NCBI GenBank assembly: GCA_030849075.1
Contig: JASAOO010002928.1
Location: 1 to 13,938 of the forward strand
Length of the DNA stretch: 13,938 bases
Reading direction: 5' to 3'
DNA from: Zelonia costaricensis
Lineage: Eukaryota; Euglenozoa; Kinetoplastea; Trypanosomatida; Trypanosomatidae
The stretch's first letter is position 1. Each line of letters starts with the position of its first letter. Both the position numbers and the translations under genes were made by a program. Below, piece after piece: positions 8,166 through 13,938 of the stretch. The notes beneath the pieces are model-generated. The model saw only the letters and a list, made by a program, of their open reading frames with translations, searched no databases and was not told the DNA's origin.

Positions 8166-9827
8166 TCAGCACGTGCGATCGAAGCGGGCCACGTAGAAGC
8201 CGTTGGTGGAGTCCGTTGCAGGGTCGCAGCGAATCGTGTACCGCAGCGGGTGCGTCTCACCCGTCGCCCTCTCCACGCCGCGGGTCTTCCACAGGCCCGG
8301 CATGATGTTGCTCAGCCGCCACCCCCGAGCCTGCACGCGCTCGTCGTCCAGCACCTGCCGCACCACCTCTTCGTTCTCCTCCTCGTGCACCGAGCACGTC
8401 GAGTACACGACGGTGCGGCAGTTGTCGAACGAGAGGAGGGAGTGCGCCAGCAGCTTGCGCTGCAGCCGCGCCAGCTTCTCCACCCGCTCCTCCTTCATCG
8501 AGAAGTCGTTGCCCTGCTCATCCGGGTTGATGGCCCCCGCAGCCGCGGCCGCGTCAGCACCGGCGTCGCCGTCCTCCGCCTCCGCGTCGTCCTCCTCGGC
8601 TGCCGCGCGCTTCCGCGCCGCTGGCTGCGACGTGCTCTTGCCACGCTGCTGCTCGTGGTGGTGGTGCTGGAGCGCGACGTCAACGCGGGTCATCACCCCG
8701 CTGGCGCTGCAGCTCGGGTCCAGCAGGATACCCTCCGTCGCCGCGCGGTCGTCGGAGGAGAGCTGAAAAAAGTCCATGTTCACCACGTTGACGTACTCCG
8801 CAGCGCCGAGCGAGGTGACCCGCTTCAGGAGCAGCTCCGCACGCCGCTCGTCCCGCTCGGTGGCCATAATCTTCACGTCCGGCGCACCGAGCGCCGCAAG
8901 CTGCGTCGTCTTGTTGCCCGGCGCGGCACACGCGTCCACGACGTACTCCAGCGGCTTGCGCGCCGGCGCCTCACCCGACGCGTCGCGGCCCGTGGCCTCC
9001 TTCGTCTTCGCGGCGCCGTCTGCGTCGCTGCAGGTCACCTCGACCGGCACGGCATCCAGTAGCACCGCGGCGGGCAGGCAGGAGGCGCGGTCCTGCAGGA
9101 TGAGCTGGCCGCTTCGCACGGCGGGGTGAGCGTGGAGGTCGGTGCCGGGCGGGAAGACGAGCAGGTGCGGCACAACGGGATCGAGCGTGAAGTCCGGCAG
9201 CGGCCGGTGCGGCCGAGTGGACTTGGACTTCGTCGACTGGCCCGTGGCATGGTGCCGGCCGTCACCAGCGTCCTCGCCGCCCTCCACCTCCGCTACCTCC
9301 TCGCGTGCCCGCTTGCGCGCCTCGGCGGAGCGGCGTAGACGGCTGACGAGTTCATCCACGGCGATCTTGAGCGTGTTGACGCGGGCGTAGCGCGGCATCT
9401 GCAGCGCCGACGAAGACGCCGGGGTGCCCTTTGTGCTGCTCTTGTCCTCCGGCTCCTCCCACTTCTCGTTGTTACGAGGCGGGATGACGTGGTGCTTGTG
9501 GACCTGCCAGTAGGCCTCACGCAGGAACGACGCGGACTGCGTGACGGCGCGGGCCGTGCTGTCGTTGTTCGTGTTGACCCCCTTGCCGAGCACCACGTCG
9601 TAGGCCATGCACATGGCGAAGTCATGGTTGGCCTGCGGGTAGTACTTGAAGAACTCGGCCACTTCAAGCACGTCCTCGAGCAGCTCGTAGTGGCGCAGGG
9701 TCTCGCACACGACGGCGTAGGTTTGCTTCTTCTTCTGCATCTCCTTTCGCAGGCACAGCGCCTTGGCCGTCCCATTGCCCTCCCGCACGATGCCGACAAT
9801 CTCAGCAGCCTGGCGGTACACGTCCAT
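8166..9827 (-). CDS. NSUN5: NSUN5/Rcm1-type rRNA (cytosine-C5) methyltransferase
   Basis: A 553-aa SAM-dependent RNA m5C methyltransferase of the NOL1/NOP2/Sun family. NSUN5 and yeast Rcm1 methylate one cytosine in the large-subunit rRNA; the same role in the nucleolus is inferred. The substrate-side N-terminal domain includes RYARVNTLK (147-154). SAM motif I is DACAAPGNKT (298-307). Motif IV is LLDPSCSASG (368-377), whose DPSCS form rather than DPPCS is the NSUN5 hallmark; C373 should be the release cysteine. Motif VI is YSTCS (475-479) with catalytic C478, followed by an EEN segment. The C-terminus GFYVARF fits the family. Insertions at about 171-205 and 386-437 (His run, basic patch, acidic/Ala stretch) separate core motifs. 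The motif IV Gly that follows SCS in NSUN5 relatives is Ala here. ATG 9827 was chosen because the upstream frame starts at TTG (9923), spans an undetermined base and precedes a good splice acceptor. Confidence 0.92.
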   Translation of the reverse strand: MDVYRQAAEIVGIVREGNGTAKALCLRKEMQKKKQTYAVVCETLRHYELLEDVLEVAEFFKYYPQANHDFAMCMAYDVVLGKGVNTNNDSTARAVTQSASFLREAYWQVHKHHVIPPRNNEKWEEPEDKSSTKGTPASSSALQMPRYARVNTLKIAVDELVSRLRRSAEARKRAREEVAEVEGGEDAGDGRHHATGQSTKSKSTRPHRPLPDFTLDPVVPHLLVFPPGTDLHAHPAVRSGQLILQDRASCLPAAVLLDAVPVEVTCSDADGAAKTKEATGRDASGEAPARKPLEYVVDACAAPGNKTTQLAALGAPDVKIMATERDERRAELLLKRVTSLGAAEYVNVVNMDFFQLSSDDRAATEGILLDPSCSASGVMTRVDVALQHHHHEQQRGKSTSQPAARKRAAAEEDDAEAEDGDAGADAAAAAGAINPDEQGNDFSMKEERVEKLARLQRKLLAHSLLSFDNCRTVVYSTCSVHEEENEEVVRQVLDDERVQARGWRLSNIMPGLWKTRGVERATGETHPLRYTIRCDPATDSTNGFYVARFDRTC

Positions 9828-9843
9828 TGCCGTGTGTGTTTCT

Positions 9844-9906
9844 CTTTTCGGGGAAGGGGGATGTTGATCGGCGAAGGAGGAGTAGNGGGAGGGAGGGGGG
9901 AGGGGT
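9844..9906 (-). promoter_or_regulatory. Probable spliced-leader acceptor and pyrimidine tract for NSUN5
   Basis: The minus strand has a long C/T-rich tract (about 9906-9869, with a second short C-rich stretch near 9858-9850) followed by the first AG at 9845-9844. That gives a 16-nt 5' UTR. An alternative is the 13-base poly-C at 9944-9932 followed by AG at 9925-9924, giving a 96-nt 5' UTR. Neither leader contains an ATG before 9827. Confidence 0.55.
9886..9886. other. Undetermined base (N)
   Basis: A single ambiguous base inside a purine-rich low-complexity stretch (the NSUN5 pyrimidine tract on the minus strand). It falls outside every coding region called here. Confidence 0.99.
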
Positions 9907-9931
9907 GTCTGTGTAGCTGTCAACTGCGTGA

Positions 9932-9944
9932 GGGGGGGGGGGGG
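9932..9944. repeat. G homopolymer run (13 G)
   Basis: Seen directly; it is poly-C on the transcribed strand, upstream of the NSUN5-like gene, and may be part of its trans-splicing signal. Confidence 0.85.
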
Positions 9945-10584
9945 TTGACGATGCCGCCAGCTGATGAACCCAGTACGCCGGTGCGCGAGAGGCAGAAGAA
10001 AAGTGGCGATAAGTGTTCGAGCGGAAGGAGACGAAGTGGAAATACATCACAGCGAAGACATCCGACACACATCCACACCTGATGGACATGCATGCGACGG
10101 ACCAGAGGCCATCACGAGTGCCAAGAATCGCCAACGGGGGCGGAAACGCTAATGAAGACAAGCTGTGTCGCACGGTGTCCCCCCCCCCGTCTCCCGTCTC
10201 CCGTCGGCTACTCAGTTCCTGCTTTTGTTACTGTTCCGTCGCTTGTCCGCGAGCGAGGCGCAGACATCCACCCGCACCAAGAATGGGACGGGTTGAAGGC
10301 CGAGACACGACTTCATTTTTTTTCTTTCAAAGTAGGGTGCCTGCATCGTGGTGATTTGAGGTGAGCGCTTTCTTTTTTGTTTTCTGTGTCCTGTGGCAGC
10401 TTAGCCAAGACGGTTCTATGGGAGGCCGACGAGACAGGTTCGTCGTGGCATCTACGCTACGCGAGGGCTTCATGGTACCAGCCGCGCACACGGGTTGCGC
10501 TGGCTTGGCAAGAGAAGACACGCGCGCGCGTCTCCGGACGGCTCGACGGTTTCTGCCACCGAGCACGGGGACATGAGGGCCGCT

Positions 10585-10616
10585 CACCCACACACCCACA
10601 CACACAGACACACACC
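10585..10616. repeat. Interrupted CA repeat
   Basis: CACCCACACAC-type repeats start about 25 bases past the stop codon of the spermidine-synthase-like gene in the transcription direction. They read as UG-rich RNA at the very start of that 3' UTR. Confidence 0.8.
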
Positions 10617-10641
10617 GATCCGTCTCCCCTCTGCTGTGAAC

Positions 10642-13020
10642 TCAAAAGTGATGCTGCCACACCACAAGGTCGACGTCCGCCGCCACGGAGGCCGGCGCTC
10701 CTCGTCCCAGGCGGCGCGGCTCGACGGTGCGGCGACTCGACTTCAGCCACGTCGCGTCGAACTGGAAGGCGCACCGCGCGTCGCCGGTGTTGCCGTCACG
10801 AAGTTCTGCATTGAGGGCCGCCGCCAGCAGCTGGATTCGGCCAACCGTGAACCTCGCTCGCCGCTCCGCCAGCGCGAGATCCGGACCCGGGCCCTGCGCC
10901 GCCAGCTTTCCACCACTCGCCGATGACGTTGTCGGGCCGGCCGCCACGCACGCGACGACCGTCTGCGTGCACCCCGACACCCGCAGGGCCTGCACGGTGG
11001 CGAAGCCGTGCGAGAGGAAGTCGCGCTGCAGGGCCTCGGTGGTGGGCAGCACGTGCGCATTCACCAGCAGCACCCCACCCGGCCGCAGCCGCCGCGCACA
11101 GAGCTCGACAAGGGTGCCCTCGTGCATCATGTGCTCACGGTCTGGGTCGTAGCAGTCAAGAAAGATGATGCTGTACTGCGCCACCGCTGCTGCTGATGCG
11201 GCTGCTGTCGTGGCCGGTGTGGCTTCGGCCCCGCTTGCACGAGCTGGGGCAGAGGTGGAGCGTGCCGCGCAGCGAGACGGCGATGCCGGGCGCCCTGGTT
11301 TCGCCCTCGCGGCTCGCTGACCACGTGCTGTGGCTATCGACGGCGACGGCGCATCGGACTCGCGCAGAAACGCGTAAGCGTCTTGTAAGAAGCACACGTA
11401 CGGGCCCTGTTGCGCCGCCGCGGTCTTCATGCACGTGCGAGCGGGTCGCGGTGAGGAGGAAGCCGACGATGTGACTGGACTCACGTGGCGCTTCTCGTCA
11501 GCTGCGCCAGTCACAAGATCCGCGCAGGCATCGGCTCGGCGCACCGCGGACATGGTCACTGCAGCCGAGCTGCACCTGCGGCGAACGACTTCGGCGGCCC
11601 ACTTGACCGTAGCACCGTCCAGGCCGCATGTGCGCCGTGTGTGTGCCAAAAATGCTGTCGGGGTTGCTGGCTTCTTCTTGAGATGACCTGAATGTGCGCG
11701 GGGAGGCAGAGGGGATGGAGGGGAAGCTGGCGGCGCGTCCGTGCGCTTGCCTTGTGGTCCCTGTACCACGGCAGCACTCGCAGGGAACTGCGCGTGCTCG
11801 CAACACGCCTGCAGCACTGCCGGCTCCACCTCCACCACGTGCAGCGGCACCGCCGGCGGCAGCACCGCATCCAGGCACTTCCCCAGCACATTGCCACCCA
11901 AGCCGAGCACAAGAACAGCATCCTGCGCGGTGTGTGGCAGGAGCGCCGCCAAGGCCGAGGCCCTCGCACCCGCGGGTGCCGCGCCGTCGGTGGCGCTTGT
12001 CTTGCGTGCGCGCTTCGGTGGCGCGCGTGCTGCACCCCTCTCACCCTCCCTTCCCGTCGCGGCTTCTCGCTCTGCTAGCGAAGCTGCGCACGTGCCAGAG
12101 AGCACGCCCTTCCAGGTGGGTGCGCTGGCCTGCCACGCCGCGTAGACGAGCAGCCCGAAGTGGACCATGTGGCGCGGGTAGCACTCCAAGGCCGTCGGCC
12201 AGCCAGGCTGCAACACCGACTGCAGCGCAAACGACGCCGGCCGCGCGTGTCGCACCGCGTCGTCGTTCACGATGTGGAGGCTATGCAGCGTGACGGAGAG
12301 CGTCTGTGGCGGCGCGGGGTGCGGGGCGGGCGCTGCGGACTTGTGCACTGCTGCGGCGCCGGTACTGCGGGCCCGCCGGTGAAGCAGGGCACGCAGGCCC
12401 ATGGGAGGGCGCTCGCCGTCCCGCCGACCGTTGGCGCTCGCTTGCTTGAGCTGCTCGTGCTGCCCTCGCGCTCCCGGTCCTTCACCGGTCGGCGGCACGC
12501 GCTCTGGGTGGAGAGCGGAGCGAGCCGCCACGCACTCCACCTCCAGCACGGACTCCGCCCAGAGCACCACGTAGCCGGTCAACACGCCACACGGGTAGCA
12601 GGCCAGCACACGCGATGCGCAGCTGCGACAAGACACAGAGAAGTCCGCCGCCGCCTCCGCCGGCGCTCCTGTAGTTGCGGTAGCCCAGCTGACGCTGATG
12701 CTGGAGGCGGCCCCGCCGCGAGTGAACTCCGCAAGATCGCGCTCAAGCCTCTCCACAATACTCGTGCGACGGCGCTTTAGCGGCGGCGATGCGCAGCGCG
12801 AGGAGGCCGCAGCCGTGCCCGCCCCGACGGCGGCCCGCCGTGCCGTGTCCTCCGCTGGGGCGAACTCGCGGTGCAGGTAGTCGCCCGCGTGCTGGGGGCC
12901 GCCGCGGGTGAGTCGGCGGTAGAGCCCCGTGTCGGGGAAGTACGTGCTGATCTCGTTCGCGATGGCGGCCTCGGCGACGGCAGCGAAGGCGGTCTCCTCG
13001 TGCACGCGGCGCTTCCGCAT
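10642..13020 (-). CDS. Spermidine-synthase-like / class I methyltransferase-fold protein with CxxC pair
   Basis: A 792-aa protein from ATG 13020. The Rossmann-like core is split by insertions. A nucleotide-binding loop lies at 369-378 (VLVLGLGGNV). An acidic strand end, VVEVEP, lies at 395-400. A QDAYAFL segment (546-552) resembles the GDGxxF step of spermidine synthases. YSIIFLDCYDPD (616-627) resembles their D-x-x-D-P active-site motif. RPGGVLLVNAH (646-656) is the next strand. Residues 240-300 (LHSLHIVNDD, then YPRHMVHFGLL) resemble the substrate-side segment before motif I. Ahead of this lies C131-x2-C134-x6-C141-x2-C144, a possible zinc site. Low-complexity insertions lie at about 171-235, 305-360, 421-535 and 556-612. 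The core also resembles the C-terminal domain of METTL13-type eEF1A methyltransferases, so polyamine synthesis is not established. At 792 aa it is far longer than ordinary spermidine synthase (about 300). An in-frame ATG at 13365 would add 115 Arg/Pro-rich residues; I prefer 13020. Confidence 0.7.
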   Translation of the reverse strand: MRKRRVHEETAFAAVAEAAIANEISTYFPDTGLYRRLTRGGPQHAGDYLHREFAPAEDTARRAAVGAGTAAASSRCASPPLKRRRTSIVERLERDLAEFTRGGAASSISVSWATATTGAPAEAAADFSVSCRSCASRVLACYPCGVLTGYVVLWAESVLEVECVAARSALHPERVPPTGEGPGARGQHEQLKQASANGRRDGERPPMGLRALLHRRARSTGAAAVHKSAAPAPHPAPPQTLSVTLHSLHIVNDDAVRHARPASFALQSVLQPGWPTALECYPRHMVHFGLLVYAAWQASAPTWKGVLSGTCAASLAEREAATGREGERGAARAPPKRARKTSATDGAAPAGARASALAALLPHTAQDAVLVLGLGGNVLGKCLDAVLPPAVPLHVVEVEPAVLQACCEHAQFPASAAVVQGPQGKRTDAPPASPPSPLPPRAHSGHLKKKPATPTAFLAHTRRTCGLDGATVKWAAEVVRRRCSSAAVTMSAVRRADACADLVTGAADEKRHVSPVTSSASSSPRPARTCMKTAAAQQGPYVCFLQDAYAFLRESDAPSPSIATARGQRAARAKPGRPASPSRCAARSTSAPARASGAEATPATTAAASAAAVAQYSIIFLDCYDPDREHMMHEGTLVELCARRLRPGGVLLVNAHVLPTTEALQRDFLSHGFATVQALRVSGCTQTVVACVAAGPTTSSASGGKLAAQGPGPDLALAERRARFTVGRIQLLAAALNAELRDGNTGDARCAFQFDATWLKSSRRTVEPRRLGRGAPASVAADVDLVVWQHHF

Positions 13021-13938
13021 TGTGGAATGCGAGCGGACGCGGGAAGTGCACTGCGGGACGGGCCGCCACGTGATGACCTCCACCTCGCCTCCACGCACGT
13101 CGAGATGGGGCGCAAGGTGACAAGCCGGGGCTTTGGGTGCCCGATGTGCGATGCAGGAGGCCGAGCTGTGGATGTGGCCTGCATGGAGTTTTTTAAAGGA
13201 AGCGACGTAGGCCAGCAGCGTGTCATAGTCGGCGAGGAGACGGCGAGCAAGGCGCGGGAGAGGTGGATGCCGTCGTGCGAGAGCGCGACAACGACAGCGA
13301 CAGCCACGGGAAGGCGGTGTGCGCTGCCGCGGTGAGCCTTCTTCCTCTTTTTTCCCTTCACACATCGACGGGCACCACCGCCACACGGCACGCACCACTT
13401 CTGCTGCACGCACAGGCTCACACGATGTGTCTTCAGGTCTGGGAAGATTGGTTCAGGGGTGCGACGAGTGCCGTCAGCAGTCCTTTCTTGTTCACCGAGT
13501 GTCAGCGTTCCTCCTTTTATCGTTGTACTCCCCCCCCCCTTTGATTGAATCGGGGCTTGGGCTGCGGCACTTCGCGGTGCTGACGCGTCAAGGAGCTCAG
13601 CGGCGATCGCCGTCACTGGCTCGTCTTTGTTTCCTTGTGTTTGCGTTTGTCTCCTTGCCGCCCCAACGCGCATTCCACAAAAAGAAAGACATGCAGAAAC
13701 ACGTCAAGGCAGTCCGCTACCACGTTGCGAACGCGGTGCTGCGCCGAATACCGCACAAAGACACACACACAAACATATTCGCACGGTACGGCCACCAAGG
13801 CAGTAAAAGGCACCCACGCCTGCACAAGCACGCACGCATTCCTTTTTTTTTCATGTGCTTTCAAGCAGTTGGAAGAGGGCAAACGGGTGGAAGGAGAGGA
13901 GGAGACCTGTGCGCACACGCAGCGGTTTCACGTTTGGA
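13021..13938. other. Upstream region of the first gene: 5' UTR and spacer
   Basis: About 0.9 kb with no credible gene. The frame of the downstream protein stays open to 13413, where it begins at a GTG. The extension is Arg/Cys/Pro-rich and looks like translated leader. There is a run of 10 C (13530-13539), a short CA run (about 13760-13770) and a purine-rich stretch (13869-13905; pyrimidines on the transcribed strand) that could serve an upstream trans-splice site. Confidence 0.5.
13179..13262 (-). promoter_or_regulatory. Weak candidate spliced-leader acceptor for the spermidine-synthase-like gene
   Basis: The minus strand is pyrimidine-rich across about 13262-13196, then has AG at 13180-13179. 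Splicing there gives a 158-nt 5' UTR without any ATG, so 13020 would be the first start codon. The tract is interrupted by purines and is much weaker than those of RPN2 and NSUN5. Confidence 0.25.

Larger units (their letters stand above)
9828..10641. other. Intergenic region between the spermidine-synthase-like gene and NSUN5
   Basis: An 0.8-kb spacer that should hold the 3' UTR of the first gene, then the splice signals and short 5' UTR of NSUN5. It contains a CA-rich block (10585-10616), T runs (10314-10327) and a C run near 10180-10188. I see no credible gene or structured RNA. Confidence 0.6.

Noticed and set aside
9828..9923. N-terminal 32-residue extension of the NSUN5-like protein
   Set aside because: It begins at TTG, includes the undetermined base and covers the pyrimidine tract expected of a trans-splice site.
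1..13938. CRISPR array, insertion sequence, phage or defence system
   Set aside because: No regularly spaced direct repeats, transposase or integrase motifs; gene style and splice signals are those of a trypanosomatid nucleus.
1..13938. Degenerate SIDER-type retroposon remnants in 3' UTRs
   Set aside because: These are common in Leishmania 3' UTRs, but I could not recognise their signature by eye; a profile search of the spacers would decide.

Overview
The window looks like nuclear DNA from a trypanosomatid of the Leishmania group (Leishmaniinae). The signs are high GC, four long intronless genes all on the minus strand, intergenic spacers of 0.8-1.3 kb full of CA/TG repeats and homopolymer runs, pyrimidine tracts followed by the first AG just upstream of start codons (typical of spliced-leader trans-splicing), and proteins carrying long Ala/Gly/Pro/Ser-rich insertions. 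The genus is an inference from style; I cannot fix the species. The minus-strand array would be one stretch of a polycistronic unit transcribed from the right end toward base 1.

In transcription order: (1) 13020-10642, a 792-aa protein with a split spermidine-synthase-like / class I methyltransferase fold and a CxxC-x6-CxxC cluster near its N-terminus; (2) 9827-8166, an NSUN5/Rcm1-type rRNA cytosine-C5 methyltransferase; (3) 7039-4052, the 26S proteasome regulatory subunit RPN2 (PSMD1); (4) 2747-786, a 653-aa protein that I read as a divergent SMP-domain protein of the Mdm12/Mdm34 type, the ER-mitochondria lipid-transfer complex ERMES. The SMP domain is broken into pieces by low-complexity insertions, and this is the most interesting object in the window.

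The starts of RPN2 and NSUN5 are well supported. The open frames run further upstream, but the extensions begin at non-ATG codons and lie upstream of convincing trans-splice acceptors. The start of the first gene is less certain.

The spacers (1-785, 2748-4051, 7040-8165, 9828-10641, 13021-13938) show no convincing extra genes, tRNAs or snoRNAs. They would hold 3' UTRs, processing signals and short 5' UTRs. The four genes do not form one pathway. They are housekeeping or hypothetical functions that are merely co-transcribed, as is usual in this group, so the neighbourhood says little about the roles of the two unfamiliar proteins.
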